A stretch of 52,522 nt of DNA, taken from assembly GCA_013204345.1 (NCBI GenBank), contig JABMOB010000005.1, positions 1-52,522 of the forward strand, given 5' to 3'. This document shows, piece by piece, positions 42,183-52,522 of this stretch. The position numbers and the translations under genes are program-made. Position 1 is the first letter of the stretch. The number at the start of each line of letters is the position of its first letter. The notes under the pieces are model-generated. The model was not told the origin of the DNA. It did no database searches and was given only the letters and a program-made list of their open reading frames with translations. Source of the stretch: Parcubacteria group bacterium. GTDB lineage: Bacteria; Patescibacteriota; Minisyncoccia; Phycocordibacterales; JABMOB01.

Positions 42183-45100
42183 TTAAGGTGTATTAGTCAG
42201 GCTCCGCAAAGCACAATAATCACATTCTTTATCATCACAAGTTTTATCCCAGAAAGACAGTTCTAGTATTTCCTTGGCTGTCTTTTTGATTATATCTTTT
42301 AGGGTTACAACCTCCTTATTATCTATATCAAATTTTTCTCTTTTATATTTACCTTTTTCATCTGGCTCAATAAAATCTATTTCACCAGAAACCATTTCAT
42401 ACTTCCCTTCTTCATATAAACTTAAAAGTAATTTGTAAAAGATCAATTGTCGAAAATAATTGCCCTCCGAATCTTTCGTCTCGCCCATTATGTTATTCCT
42501 ACTCAACGGTTGTCTGGTTTTGTAATCAACAACATTTACTTTATTTGAATTGCCAGTAAATTCTATTTTATCTAAAATACCAGTAAGACGAATATCCGCG
42601 TCCAAAAGAACTCCTTTTATTTTAAACTCAGTCAAGACATTTCTCTCAACTGTGGAATAATGAGCTTTATAATATCCAGATAAAGCTTTCTTACCTTTTT
42701 CTAGAACCTCTTCTAAATCTATACTTGTAAAAGGCTCTTTTCGCGCATAAAACTCAAAGGATTTCAAAAGAAAGTCTTCTGACAAATCTCGCCCTTTGAG
42801 TTTAGAGTAAAAATCCTTTAGAGCACCGTGAACAGCGGTACCATACAATGCATGCTTATCTTTTGCCTCAGGTAAACGTACCAAGTTTCTGTAGAAATAT
42901 TTCCAAGGACAAGAAAGATAATTGTTCAAAGCAGACACAGATAAACCCTGATCCAAAAAAATCTCTCTCACAAACTGACGATCTTTATCCTGGTTTTTTA
43001 TCTGTTTTTTCTCAGCAAACATTATGGCTTTATTTTCTCGATATTCTTTTTCATACATTCCAGTATCGATTTTTTCAACCAAACCTTCTTTGATTTCAGA
43101 TAAAAACATGGTCGGTAACTGTTCCCTGCCTTCACTATTTATTTCCGAATAGGAGATATAAACTCCTTTTTTAGCCCTAGTCAGAGCGACGTAAAACAAC
43201 CTTCTTTCATCATCATCTTTACTCTTTTCAATAACCTCTTGTTTGTCAGAAAAAACCTGCACAATGAGCTTTAACCTATCGCGGCTAATTCGACTCCCAA
43301 AATGGCCAGCGTAAGCATTTGTAACATAAACGTATTCAAATTCTAAACCTTTAGATCGATGGATGGTCATCAATTTGACCTTATCTTCCTTACCACCAGC
43401 CTTTTTTCTTTTAACAAAAATACTATGTTTTTTAACAGTATCAATAAAAGAGAAAAAATCATCAATAGTTGCTTCCGGACGGGATTCAATGATTTGATTA
43501 ATTTCGTCTGATAAACTCTGAACAGCTTCATATCGGGCAAAAACTTCTGGGGAGTTGATAAGTGAGGCTAAAAGACCGGAACCTCTAACTACAGAGTTAA
43601 AGAGATTGAATAAATTTTCATTCTTACTTATTGTGCGCCAACGATCTAGTGATTTTCTAAAAGAAATAATGTTGGGCAAAGAAGTCAGACCGAGAGTCTC
43701 CAACCCCTTATCATTAGAAATAAAATCTATCAGATCAATTTTTTCTTTATTAGATTGACGAATTATCTTGTAAGCATCGAGCGGATCTATCCCCAAAAAA
43801 TCAACATGCAAAGCCTCAGCCAAAGCCCCTGAGTCACCGTATTTATGTACAGCTTCTAAAATCACCAAAAGTTTTTTAACATCAGGGTCAGAAAAAATAT
43901 CCTGATCTGACTCTATGGAAAATGGTATGGAGAATTTTTCCAACATTCTAGCTATAGGAAAAGCATCTTTGTTATCTCTGTAAAGAATAGCTATCTCCGC
44001 CGGTGGTATTTTTAATTTTATTTTTTCCTTTACAGATGCGGCAACAAAATACAACTCAGCTTCTGCACTCTTGAAAGCGAGTGTCTGAATTTTCGCTTCC
44101 ACCAACCCCTTTTTTGATGACGAGCCGTTGTGATTGATGTTTGATTTTAGTTCTATATGTTTTACAGAAGAACCAGAAGATATCAGGCTATGCGCCGAAT
44201 CCAAAATAGACTGCGTCGAGCGATAATTTTCTTCCAAAGTTATGAGAAGAGCTTTTGGGTATAGTTTCCGGAAAAAATAAAAGTTTTCCAAAGACGCCCC
44301 TTGAAATCTAAAAATCGCCTGTTTTTCATCTCCCACAATAAAAACATTTGGGTTGGAATGAAAATTAAGTAACATTTCTAAAATCTTATTTTGAGCATTA
44401 TTTGTATCCTGATGTTCGTCCACAAGCACATACTGACTTTCTTCTTGCAAAATCTGAAGTAGGTTTTTGTTTTTTTCCAGAGTCTCCAAAACTTCCATAA
44501 TCATGTCGTTGTAGTCATAAAGCTTATTTTTTGTAAGCTCTTTTTGATATTCCTCGTAAACCAGAGCCAACTCTTTGTTTTTCAATATTTGCTTTTCCAA
44601 TTTCTGATACTCCCCTTTCATCTTACCTTTATGAGCACCTTTCTCATGAATCAAATCCGGAATATTTTTGAAATTTTCATGTTCGCGCAAAACAATTTTA
44701 TTAAATTGAAGAGAGGAAACACCTTCTCTTTTTAGTTCGCTAATATTTGACAAAATAGATCTCACGTAAAGAAATCTATCTCCAAAAGGTCGGAGTAAAT
44801 CCAAATCCAAAGAATCAATAATCCTTTCAATAATTTCAACCTGATCAACTTCAATTATGTTTTTTGAACCAACAATCCTTGGAAAATCTTCTGGATAATT
44901 TTTGATTGTCTCATTACAAAAGCCATGAAAAGTATTTATAACCACGCCGTAAGCCCGACTACCGACAATTTGTGCCAAGCGTTTTCGCATACTAGCCACC
45001 CCAGATTCGGTAAAAGTTAATGCCAGAATGTTCTCCGGTGCGGTATCTGTTTTACGTAAGATATTAGCTATACGTAAGGTCAAAATTTGCGTTTTACCAG

Positions 45101-45206
45101 TCCCAGGACCAGCAATAACCATAACAGGCCCTTCTATAGCGTCTACGGCCTGTTTTTGCCCCTTATTGAGCTTTTTATAGTAAGTATTAAAGACTTCTTC
45201 GGTCAT
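42183..45206 (-). CDS. UvrD/Rep-type helicase fused to a PD-(D/E)XK Fe-S nuclease domain
   Basis: 1007 residues. SF1A motifs: AGPGTGKTQ (Walker A), VLVDEHQDTNNAQ, LEENYRST, MTIHRSKGLEFEYVYV and VALTRAKKGVYISYS. The C-terminus (from about residue 740) is an AddB/Cas4-like nuclease: Cys in LSCPWKYFYR, then CDDKECDYC at the very end (four Cys for an Fe-S cluster), with D and VVDYKTRQ as the catalytic Asp...DYK. Probably a RecB-like end-processing helicase-nuclease. Confidence 0.95.
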   Translation of the reverse strand: MTEEVFNTYYKKLNKGQKQAVDAIEGPVMVIAGPGTGKTQILTLRIANILRKTDTAPENILALTFTESGVASMRKRLAQIVGSRAYGVVINTFHGFCNETIKNYPEDFPRIVGSKNIIEVDQVEIIERIIDSLDLDLLRPFGDRFLYVRSILSNISELKREGVSSLQFNKIVLREHENFKNIPDLIHEKGAHKGKMKGEYQKLEKQILKNKELALVYEEYQKELTKNKLYDYNDMIMEVLETLEKNKNLLQILQEESQYVLVDEHQDTNNAQNKILEMLLNFHSNPNVFIVGDEKQAIFRFQGASLENFYFFRKLYPKALLITLEENYRSTQSILDSAHSLISSGSSVKHIELKSNINHNGSSSKKGLVEAKIQTLAFKSAEAELYFVAASVKEKIKLKIPPAEIAILYRDNKDAFPIARMLEKFSIPFSIESDQDIFSDPDVKKLLVILEAVHKYGDSGALAEALHVDFLGIDPLDAYKIIRQSNKEKIDLIDFISNDKGLETLGLTSLPNIISFRKSLDRWRTISKNENLFNLFNSVVRGSGLLASLINSPEVFARYEAVQSLSDEINQIIESRPEATIDDFFSFIDTVKKHSIFVKRKKAGGKEDKVKLMTIHRSKGLEFEYVYVTNAYAGHFGSRISRDRLKLIVQVFSDKQEVIEKSKDDDERRLFYVALTRAKKGVYISYSEINSEGREQLPTMFLSEIKEGLVEKIDTGMYEKEYRENKAIMFAEKKQIKNQDKDRQFVREIFLDQGLSVSALNNYLSCPWKYFYRNLVRLPEAKDKHALYGTAVHGALKDFYSKLKGRDLSEDFLLKSFEFYARKEPFTSIDLEEVLEKGKKALSGYYKAHYSTVERNVLTEFKIKGVLLDADIRLTGILDKIEFTGNSNKVNVVDYKTRQPLSRNNIMGETKDSEGNYFRQLIFYKLLLSLYEEGKYEMVSGEIDFIEPDEKGKYKREKFDIDNKEVVTLKDIIKKTAKEILELSFWDKTCDDKECDYCALRSLTNTP

Positions 45207-45282
45207 AAGATAAGTATATCATTTCTAACCTCTTAATCAGAACCAGATTTTGCTTTGTCCGTATAATTTTATCTTGGTTTAA

Positions 45283-45306
45283 CTAGGGGCGGTATATCGC
45301 CCCTAG
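45283..45306. repeat. Perfect 9-bp GC-rich hairpin in the uvrD-rpoD gap
   Basis: CTAGGGGCG (45283-45291), GTATAT loop, CGCCCCTAG (45298-45306). No T-run, so probably not a classic terminator; it may be a protein site or mRNA end. Confidence 0.55.
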
Positions 45307-45361
45307 TAGTATATTATACTTAACAAATAAATAATAAACATAATCTAAATAGCCTAAATCC

Positions 45362-45390
45362 AAAAATCCACCTATTGATAGGTGGATTTT
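45362..45390 (-). terminator. Terminator after rpoD
   Basis: AAAATCCACCTA (45363-45374), TTGA loop and TAGGTGGATTTT (45379-45390) form a perfect 12-bp stem. On the reverse strand it ends in five T, 8 nt past the rpoD stop. Confidence 0.92.
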
Positions 45391-45397
45391 AAAGTTT

Positions 45398-46648
45398 TTA
45401 GTAATTTCTTAGCCTATTTATCTTATCGTGTTGGCGGATTTTTTCGTGCGCTTTTGCTTCAATCTGACGAATACGCTCACGAGTAACTCCGAATTCTTTA
45501 CCGACCTCTTCAAGAGTGTGTGTGATACCGTCTACGAGCCCATGTCTCATTTCAAGAATTTTTCGTTCCTTTGGAGGAAGATCGCCCAAAATCTCTTTGA
45601 CTTGATCGGAAATAATTCTTCGAGAAGAATCTTGATCTGGAGAAAGAATCTTATCGTCAGCAATAAAATCACCGAGAGTTGATTTTCCGTCATCGCCATC
45701 GTCGCCAACTGGGCTTTCCAGAGAAACTGTATTTTGATCTATTTTTTCAATATTATAAACTTTGTCTATATCCAAATTCATTTCCAAAGCAACTTCTTCT
45801 GGTAATGGATCTCTGCCCAAATCTTGAGAGAGTTTTCGTACAACTTGTTTGTATTTAGCAATAGTCTCCACCATATGTACTGGCACGCGGATGGTTCTAG
45901 ATTGGTCAGCGAGAGCACGGGTAATGGCCTGACGAATCCACCAAGTGGCATAAGTAGAAAACTTATATCCTTTAGTCCAGTCAAATTTGTCTACAGCCTT
46001 GAAAAGACCGAGGTTGCCTTCTTGGATAAGATCCAACAGTGTAAGATCCGGACTTCGTCCAACATATTTCTTAGCGATAGAAACCACAAGGCGAAGGTTC
46101 GAACGAGCCAAAAGATTTTTTGCTTCCTCATCTCCTGCTTGAATTCTTTTTGCCAAATCCTTTTCTTGACTACCAGAAATAAGAGGATACTGACCGATTT
46201 CCTTTAGATACATCTGAATAGAATCGTATGAAGAACCTTCTCGTGAATATGTGTATTTTTTACCAGTAACTTCCTCCACAGGAGCCTCCAAAAGACCACC
46301 TCCCTCGAGAAGATCGATTCCTGCTACATTTAGCTTTTCATATAGATTATCAAGAAATTCAATGTCCTGCTCCACAGTAGGAAACTCTTTCAAAATCTCG
46401 TCATAAGTAACAAAACCACGTTCACGCCCTTTAGCTAAAATCCTCAAAACTGCATGTTCTGTTTTTTCTGATTTTTTAGTAGGCTTACGAGATCTTTCTG
46501 AATGAAAAGCTGTTACTTTTTTGTTTTTCTTGGCTTTTTTGACCTTTTTTACTTTTTGCTTAAGTTTTTTGCGTGTCTTTACTTTGGTTTTTTTCACTAC
46601 TTTTTTCACTTTTTTAGCCTTTTTTATATTTTTTTTGGTTTTTTTCAT
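45398..46648 (-). CDS. rpoD: Primary RNA polymerase sigma factor
   Basis: 416 residues. A Lys-rich N-terminal arm (residues 1-60, about half Lys), a short region 1.1-like segment, region 1.2 ([16 protein letters not shown]), region 2 ([31 protein letters not shown]) and region 4 ([20 protein letters not shown]). The -35/-10 boxes seen in this window agree with a sigma-70 of this type. The basic arm could contact DNA or RNA. Confidence 0.97.
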   Translation of the reverse strand: MKKTKKNIKKAKKVKKVVKKTKVKTRKKLKQKVKKVKKAKKNKKVTAFHSERSRKPTKKSEKTEHAVLRILAKGRERGFVTYDEILKEFPTVEQDIEFLDNLYEKLNVAGIDLLEGGGLLEAPVEEVTGKKYTYSREGSSYDSIQMYLKEIGQYPLISGSQEKDLAKRIQAGDEEAKNLLARSNLRLVVSIAKKYVGRSPDLTLLDLIQEGNLGLFKAVDKFDWTKGYKFSTYATWWIRQAITRALADQSRTIRVPVHMVETIAKYKQVVRKLSQDLGRDPLPEEVALEMNLDIDKVYNIEKIDQNTVSLESPVGDDGDDGKSTLGDFIADDKILSPDQDSSRRIISDQVKEILGDLPPKERKILEMRHGLVDGITHTLEEVGKEFGVTRERIRQIEAKAHEKIRQHDKINRLRNY

Positions 46649-46657
46649 ATTATTTTT

Positions 46658-48409
46658 TTATTTTAAATCACTAATTTTAGGATTTTTCAAATAGCTTATT
46701 CTCTTTGATATTTTGTCACATTCTTCCAAAATCTCTACTGCTCGATTTTTATCTTTTGTTTTTTCAGCTTTATTCAACTCTACCATAAATTCCGCCAACT
46801 TTTCTTTTAGATAATCTTCCTCAAAATTTGAAAATAATTCTTTTATATCGCTTTGCAATCTGTCACTTTTGTCATAATATGTTTCGGCTTCGAAAATAAG
46901 AGTGCTTTTGTCGGATGATAACTGTTCGTATATTTTATTAAATCTTTCTTCTCCGACAATATCTGATAACTTTTTCTTTAATTCCTCCACACTAACCAAA
47001 GGTTTTTCTAAATTTTCTTGCCAATAAATAAGACTTATAATTTTCCTCCCCACAAAATCTTTTCTAGAAATATAAGTGCTATCAGATTTTTTATCTTCTT
47101 TTTCTTTACTAGAACCATCACCCGAAGCGACAGAAGGCATTGGTGTTTTTTTAAGATCTTCCCAGATAACATTTTCTTTAATACCTGTTTTTTCTGAAAT
47201 CGTAGTTACAAAATGACCTTTCTCAATATTACTCTGGAGCATCGCGACGTAAGGAAGCACTTTCTGACCAATTTCTTTCCCCAACTTTCTCTGATCCAAT
47301 TTTTGTGCAAGAAGTGAATTATGGTAAAAATCAATAATATGTGAGGAGTTTTTGAGCGCATGTTTCCAAAGAGTTATGTCTTTCAAAATAAGCTCTGCCG
47401 GGTCGCTTCCTTTTGGCAACTCTGCCACTTTTACTTCCATACCAAGAGAAAGAGCAAGTTGTGCACTTTTATTTGAAGCATTAAAACCGGCGCTATCAGA
47501 ATCGAAAGCAATTACAACCCTGTTGGATAAACGTTTTATTTTCTCTAAATGTTTAGCCGTAAGCGCGGTACCAGAAGAAGCTACGGCATTAGTAAACCCA
47601 GCTTGGTGACACATAATTAGATCCATCTGACCCTCAACTAAGATGGCATAATCTTTTTTTCTAATCTCCATTTTAGCTTTATCCAATCCGTACAATATTT
47701 CTGATTTATTAAAAAGAACAGTTTCAGGACTATTGAGATATTTTGCTGATTTACCATCATCTACCAAAATTCTTCCAGAAAAGGCTATTACCCTTCCAGA
47801 GGTGTCAGAAATTGGAAAGACAAACCTACCTCTAAAAGTATCATAAGGTTCTCTCCCAGAAACATCACTGTCACCTTTTTTCACTAAACCCGCCTTCTCC
47901 ATTTCTGACGCACTAAATCCTTTAGACAAAAGAAAACTATAAAGAGCTCGCCACTCCAAAGGAGCATATCCAAGTGACCAATTTTTTACTGTTTCTGCGG
48001 TTACTCCACGTTTACTTATATATTCCTGAGCAGGTAAAAAATCCCCTAAATTCTTCTTAAAAAAGAAGGTTGCATTTTCTATCACAGCAAAAAGCCGGTC
48101 TTTTTCATTTCTCTCTTCTCTGTCTTCATAGACAAGCGGGACACCTGCACGAAACGCAAGTGTTTTAAGAGCTCCTTTAAAATCAGCCCCCTCAAACTCT
48201 TGCACAAAGGTAAAAATATCCCCCTTCGCCTGACAACCAAAACAATAATAAGACCCTCTGTCTGGAGACACGAAGAAAGACGGTGTCTTTTCATTATGAA
48301 AAGGACATTTTGCCTTGAAATTAAGTCCCGCAGGCTCAAGTTTTATATAAGAGCCAACAACTTCGGCTATACCCAACTTGTTTTTTATTTTATCTACAGG
48401 AGATGACAT
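46658..48409 (-). CDS. dnaG: DNA primase
   Basis: 583 residues. CHC2 zinc finger (CPFHNEKTPSFFVSPDRGSYYCFGC), RNA polymerase core with the Toprim motifs AILVEGQMDLI and VIAFDSDSAG, and a helical C-terminus for DnaB. Stop lies 9 nt before the rpoD start: a dnaG-rpoD operon as in many bacteria. Confidence 0.97.
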   Translation of the reverse strand: MSSPVDKIKNKLGIAEVVGSYIKLEPAGLNFKAKCPFHNEKTPSFFVSPDRGSYYCFGCQAKGDIFTFVQEFEGADFKGALKTLAFRAGVPLVYEDREERNEKDRLFAVIENATFFFKKNLGDFLPAQEYISKRGVTAETVKNWSLGYAPLEWRALYSFLLSKGFSASEMEKAGLVKKGDSDVSGREPYDTFRGRFVFPISDTSGRVIAFSGRILVDDGKSAKYLNSPETVLFNKSEILYGLDKAKMEIRKKDYAILVEGQMDLIMCHQAGFTNAVASSGTALTAKHLEKIKRLSNRVVIAFDSDSAGFNASNKSAQLALSLGMEVKVAELPKGSDPAELILKDITLWKHALKNSSHIIDFYHNSLLAQKLDQRKLGKEIGQKVLPYVAMLQSNIEKGHFVTTISEKTGIKENVIWEDLKKTPMPSVASGDGSSKEKEDKKSDSTYISRKDFVGRKIISLIYWQENLEKPLVSVEELKKKLSDIVGEERFNKIYEQLSSDKSTLIFEAETYYDKSDRLQSDIKELFSNFEEDYLKEKLAEFMVELNKAEKTKDKNRAVEILEECDKISKRISYLKNPKISDLK

Positions 48410-48466
48410 AAAGAAAAGTTAATTTTCACAAAAACATGAATCCCCACAAAAAAGAACTGAGGTGGT

Positions 48467-51400
48467 TTAGACTGACTGGTCTGACTGATTTCGGATATTT
48501 TCAATCATTTTTGCTTTGGAACTACCTGGGAATCCTGTTCCAGCTGGAATAAGTCTACCCACAATAACATTTTCCTTGAGACCGATAAGTTGATCTTGTG
48601 TTCCTCGAACTGCGGCGTTTATAAGAACACGTGTAGTGTGTTGGAATGAAGCTGCTGACAAGAAACTTTTTCGAGATAAAGATACTTCTGTAATCCCCAT
48701 AGCCACAGAGTCTGTCTTTGCTTCCTCTAAATTTTCATCTTTTGCTATTTTATTTTCAGTTGCAAGAGTTGAAGTTTCTACAACTTCACCAACTGAAAAT
48801 GATGTACCTCCCTCACTTTTTATTATACGTCGAGCAAACATTTGTTTAACAATTATTTCTATATGCTTACGAGAAACAGTCTCTCCTTGAAGTTCATAGA
48901 GTTTGCTGATTTCACGAATAATATAATCTTCAGTTTTTTCTTTCCCTGCATACTCAAATAATTCGTCAATATCAGCTGACCCATCGGTAATAATATCGCC
49001 TTTTTTAACTTTATCACCAACCTTAACAAGAAGCATTCTGTTTGGATTTATCTCGTAGTCTGCTTCGCTTTTTGTCTTAGATTTTGGTTTGTGAGAAATG
49101 TCAGGCAGAACAACTAGAATTTTTTGCCCATCAACAACTTTGATTTCTGAAACCATTCCATCTACACGACTTACAATTGCAGGATTTTTAGGTTTTCTTT
49201 TCTCAAAAACTTCTTCAACACGTGGCAAACCTTGCGTGATGTCCCCACCCACCGATGCAGTACCTCCAGCATGGAAAGTTCTCATAGTTAGCTGTGTACC
49301 AGGTTCTCCGATAGCTTGGGCGGCGACAGTTCCTACAGCTTCACCGAGTTCAATAATTTTATTTTTACCCAAATCATTTCCGTAACATTTTACACAAATA
49401 CCATAAATAGCTTTACATACCAATGGAGATCGTACAGCAACCTCAGTAATACCCTCTTCATCTATAACAAGAGAATTCTCTTTGGAAAGAAATTCACCTT
49501 TCTCAAATAAAACCTTACCTTTTGCATTTACAACATCTTCTGCTAAAAAGCGTCCTTTAATATTTTTTGAGATTGGCATTTCAATACCGGAAGCATTTTC
49601 TTTGGTAAGACGAATACCTTCTTTTGTTCCACAATCTTCTTCAGTAATAATCGCATCTTGAGCAACATCAAAAAGACGTCTGGTTAGATAACCTGCTTTA
49701 GCTGTGTTCAAAGCTGTGTCGGTCAGACCTTTTCTTGAACCGTGAGTGGTAATGAAATATTCAAGCGGAGTAAGACCTTCTTTGCTACAAGAAAGAATCG
49801 GAAACTCAATTGTCTCACCAGCGGTGTTTGTAATAAGACCTTTCATTCCAGCCATCTGAGTTATCTGGCTAAAAGAACCTCTGGCTCCAGAGTAAACCAA
49901 ATCGTGAACAGAACCGTTTTTATCTAGGGTGTCGGGAATAAGTTTTTCTACCTCACTTTTAGCACCGTGCCATAATTCAACATTTTTTCGTAATTTTTCT
50001 TCCTGAGAAATAAGACCATCATTATACTGAGTCAGCATTTCTTCTGATTTTGCCTTTGCTTTATTGATAACAAGGTATTTATCTTTAGGAATCTGAATAT
50101 CATCGATACCCCAAGTAGTTCCGGAATATGTTGCATATTTGAATCCGAAAGCTTTTATCTTATCCATAATCTGTGGGACATTCTCAATTCCATATTTTTC
50201 GATAAGATCATCAATGAGAGCACCCATTTTCTTCCTACCTATTTCATGATTTATGAAAGGATAGTCTGAAGGCAAAACACTGTTAAACAAAAGTTTACCA
50301 ACAGTTGTTTCAAAAATTTTTCCCTCAAATTGATTGTATTTATTAGTCTCTGTAGGAAGTACATTTATCTTGGCTCTAAAACTCACCTCGTCAAAATTGT
50401 GCGCAGTGATAGCCGCGTTCGGACTAGAAAAATACTTACCTTCCCCCTTTTCTCCAGAAACAGATTTTGTCATCCAATAACAACCCAGAACAATGTCCAG
50501 AAGTTTACCCAAGAAACTTGGGTCTCCGTTACCTGGTTTTAGAAGGTTTTTGTCCGATGCCATAATTTCTTTGGCCTCAAGTTGTGCTTCATCTGACAAT
50601 GGAACGTGAACTGCCATTTGATCTCCGTCAAAGTCTGCGTTGAAAGCAACACAAACAAGAGGATGCACCTGAACAGCATTACCCTCGATTAGAACTGGCT
50701 TGAAAGCCTGAATACCAAGTCTATGAAGAGTCGGCGCTCGGTTCAAAAGTACGTATTTATCAGCAATCACTTCTTCAAGTATTGCCCACGCTTCCGGAAT
50801 ACCATCATCAATCAATCTGCTTGCTCCTCTGATATTATATGCAAGTTCTTTCTTTAGAAGACCTGAAATCACAAAAGGTTTAAACAACTCAAGTGCCATA
50901 TGTTTTGGAAGTCCGCATTGATTTAGGTGAAGTTCTGGACCAACGACAATAACCGAACGTCCAGAATAGTCCACACGCTTTCCAAGAAGGTTCTGCCTAA
51001 AAAGACCTCTTTTACCTTTGAGGTTATCGGAAAGAGATTTGAGAGGTCTTCGTTGTGACTGATTTACAGCCGAAGAAGGAGTGTTTCCATGTCGAATTGT
51101 GTTATCAATAAGAGAGTCAACCGCTTCCTGAAGAATTCTTTTTTCGTTTCGTAAAATAACATCGGGCGCATTAATTTCCTTGAGTTTTTTCAATCGATTG
51201 TTTCGGTTGATAACTCGTCTATATAGATCGTTAACATCAGAAGTGGCATAACGTCCACCATCAAGAGGAACCATCGGTCTAATAGCTGGTGGAATAATTG
51301 GAATACGTGTCAAAAACATCCACTCCGGACGAATTTCTGCTTTTATCATTGAACGGACGAGAGAAAGTCGTTTGTTTATTTTGTCAGAATCAAGAGAACT

Positions 51401-52135
51401 TGCTTTCTCCAAATCTTTTACGAGACCGTCTTCAAGTTTCTTTAGATCAATATTTTTGAAAATTTTATATATTGCTTCAGCACCAATACCAGCCTCAAAA
51501 AGAGTACCGTATTTTACCGAGAAATTGTGATAGGAAATCTCATCTAAAACCTTTCCTTCCTGAATACTTTCAATATCTTTTTTAGCATTAACCAAAAGCT
51601 CTTTAATGGCTTCTTTGGTTTTATCATCAGAAACAGATTTTATTTTCGTCTTGAATTCAGAGTCAAGATCTTTCAATACACGAGTTCTTTCCTCTTCTGA
51701 AACAGAAGTGATAATATAACCAGCGAAATAAATAACTTTTTCAATCTCTCCAGTAGGAATACCTATAATGAGACTAATACGAGAGGGCATACTTCTAAGA
51801 AACCAGATATGAGAAACGGGGGTGGCAAGTTCAATGTGACCCATTCTTTCTCGTCTAACGATTGATCTTGTTATTTCAACTCCACATTTTTCACAAACAA
51901 TACCTTTATAACGAATGCCTCGGTATTTTGTACAATAACACTCATAATCTTTATCGGGACCAAAAATCTTTTCGTCAAAAAGACCGCTTCGCTCACTTCT
52001 CTGTGTTCGATAGTTTATCGTTTCAGGTTTAGTAACTTCTCCAAAAGACCACTCCTTGATTCTGTCTGGAGATGCAATTTTTATCTCTATACTATCGAAG
52101 TCCTGTGTGTCTATTTGTTTTCTATTTGTGTTCAT
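48467..52135 (-). CDS. rpoC: DNA-directed RNA polymerase subunit beta'
   Basis: 1222 residues. N-terminal zinc site ([20 protein letters not shown]), the active-site [12 protein letters not shown], the bridge helix and trigger loop ([13 protein letters not shown]), and the second Cys cluster ([17 protein letters not shown]). Located directly after rpoB with a 21-nt gap. Confidence 0.98.
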   Translation of the reverse strand: MNTNRKQIDTQDFDSIEIKIASPDRIKEWSFGEVTKPETINYRTQRSERSGLFDEKIFGPDKDYECYCTKYRGIRYKGIVCEKCGVEITRSIVRRERMGHIELATPVSHIWFLRSMPSRISLIIGIPTGEIEKVIYFAGYIITSVSEEERTRVLKDLDSEFKTKIKSVSDDKTKEAIKELLVNAKKDIESIQEGKVLDEISYHNFSVKYGTLFEAGIGAEAIYKIFKNIDLKKLEDGLVKDLEKASSLDSDKINKRLSLVRSMIKAEIRPEWMFLTRIPIIPPAIRPMVPLDGGRYATSDVNDLYRRVINRNNRLKKLKEINAPDVILRNEKRILQEAVDSLIDNTIRHGNTPSSAVNQSQRRPLKSLSDNLKGKRGLFRQNLLGKRVDYSGRSVIVVGPELHLNQCGLPKHMALELFKPFVISGLLKKELAYNIRGASRLIDDGIPEAWAILEEVIADKYVLLNRAPTLHRLGIQAFKPVLIEGNAVQVHPLVCVAFNADFDGDQMAVHVPLSDEAQLEAKEIMASDKNLLKPGNGDPSFLGKLLDIVLGCYWMTKSVSGEKGEGKYFSSPNAAITAHNFDEVSFRAKINVLPTETNKYNQFEGKIFETTVGKLLFNSVLPSDYPFINHEIGRKKMGALIDDLIEKYGIENVPQIMDKIKAFGFKYATYSGTTWGIDDIQIPKDKYLVINKAKAKSEEMLTQYNDGLISQEEKLRKNVELWHGAKSEVEKLIPDTLDKNGSVHDLVYSGARGSFSQITQMAGMKGLITNTAGETIEFPILSCSKEGLTPLEYFITTHGSRKGLTDTALNTAKAGYLTRRLFDVAQDAIITEEDCGTKEGIRLTKENASGIEMPISKNIKGRFLAEDVVNAKGKVLFEKGEFLSKENSLVIDEEGITEVAVRSPLVCKAIYGICVKCYGNDLGKNKIIELGEAVGTVAAQAIGEPGTQLTMRTFHAGGTASVGGDITQGLPRVEEVFEKRKPKNPAIVSRVDGMVSEIKVVDGQKILVVLPDISHKPKSKTKSEADYEINPNRMLLVKVGDKVKKGDIITDGSADIDELFEYAGKEKTEDYIIREISKLYELQGETVSRKHIEIIVKQMFARRIIKSEGGTSFSVGEVVETSTLATENKIAKDENLEEAKTDSVAMGITEVSLSRKSFLSAASFQHTTRVLINAAVRGTQDQLIGLKENVIVGRLIPAGTGFPGSSKAKMIENIRNQSDQSV

Positions 52136-52156
52136 AGGATTTGATTGATTGAGCGA

Positions 52157-52522
<366 letters not shown>

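Noticed and set aside
45283-45306. Hairpin as a rho-independent terminator
   Set aside because: No T-run on either side; the real rpoD terminator is at 45362-45390.

Overview
The window reads as a chromosome segment of an AT-rich bacterium of the Candidate Phyla Radiation (Patescibacteria), most likely a Parcubacteria/Paceibacteria lineage. The basis is very short intergenic gaps, a reduced TypA/TruB/HisS/DnaG/RpoD/RpoB-RpoC set, a lysine-rich sigma factor N-terminus, many small membrane proteins and orphan proteins, and recurring structured intergenic repeats. This placement is inferred from style and was not checked by a search. UGA, UAA and UAG all appear to be stops; the ATGA overlaps of hsdM-hsdS and the ietA stop show that UGA terminates.

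Region 1 (1-2600) is the end of a mobile element: a large serine recombinase running off the window, a winged-helix protein, a small acidic protein, and a regulatory zone with an attenuator-like alternative hairpin and direct repeats. Region 2 (2629-14570) is a single-strand defence island. Read from 14417 downward it encodes AbiEi-AbiEii (type IV toxin-antitoxin), a small zinc ribbon, type I restriction-modification HsdM-HsdS-HsdR, a GIY-YIG/DUF4357 nuclease and an Iet-like AAA ATPase plus subtilase pair. HsdR has an in-frame UAA just before its conserved C-terminus, and HsdS carries four perfect 12-bp linker repeats. Inverted repeats lie upstream of abiEi and ietA.

Region 3 (14572-19386) is a methionine-sulfoxide repair and thiol-redox operon: an exported thioredoxin with a methionine-rich arm, a CcdA-MsrA-MsrB triple fusion, a glutaredoxin, a free MsrB and an MsrA-DM13 fusion. 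Next to it lies an XRE regulator/membrane protein pair. Both promoters carry the same 16-bp operator (GTAAAG-N4-CTTTAC) over the -35 box, so the XRE protein probably controls the redox operon.

Region 4 (19500-29130) is accessory sequence: two copies of a 165-nt structured repeat, small genes with strong promoters, Shine-Dalgarno sites and terminators, an Nramp-like transporter, Tag glycosylase, a ClpP-like gene broken by UGA, a frameshifted gene, metK under a SAM-I riboswitch with terminator, a YbaK-type deacylase, MscL with a zinc ribbon, and an unidentified structured ncRNA with its own promoter and terminator. Region 5 (29125-52522) is mostly conserved core: CFA synthase, histidine kinase, enolase, PH-domain membrane protein, TypA, GDP-mannose dehydratase, TruB, HisS, a DnaQ-fold nuclease, DsbA-like oxidoreductase, a UvrD helicase fused to an Fe-S nuclease domain, RpoD, DnaG, RpoC and the end of RpoB.
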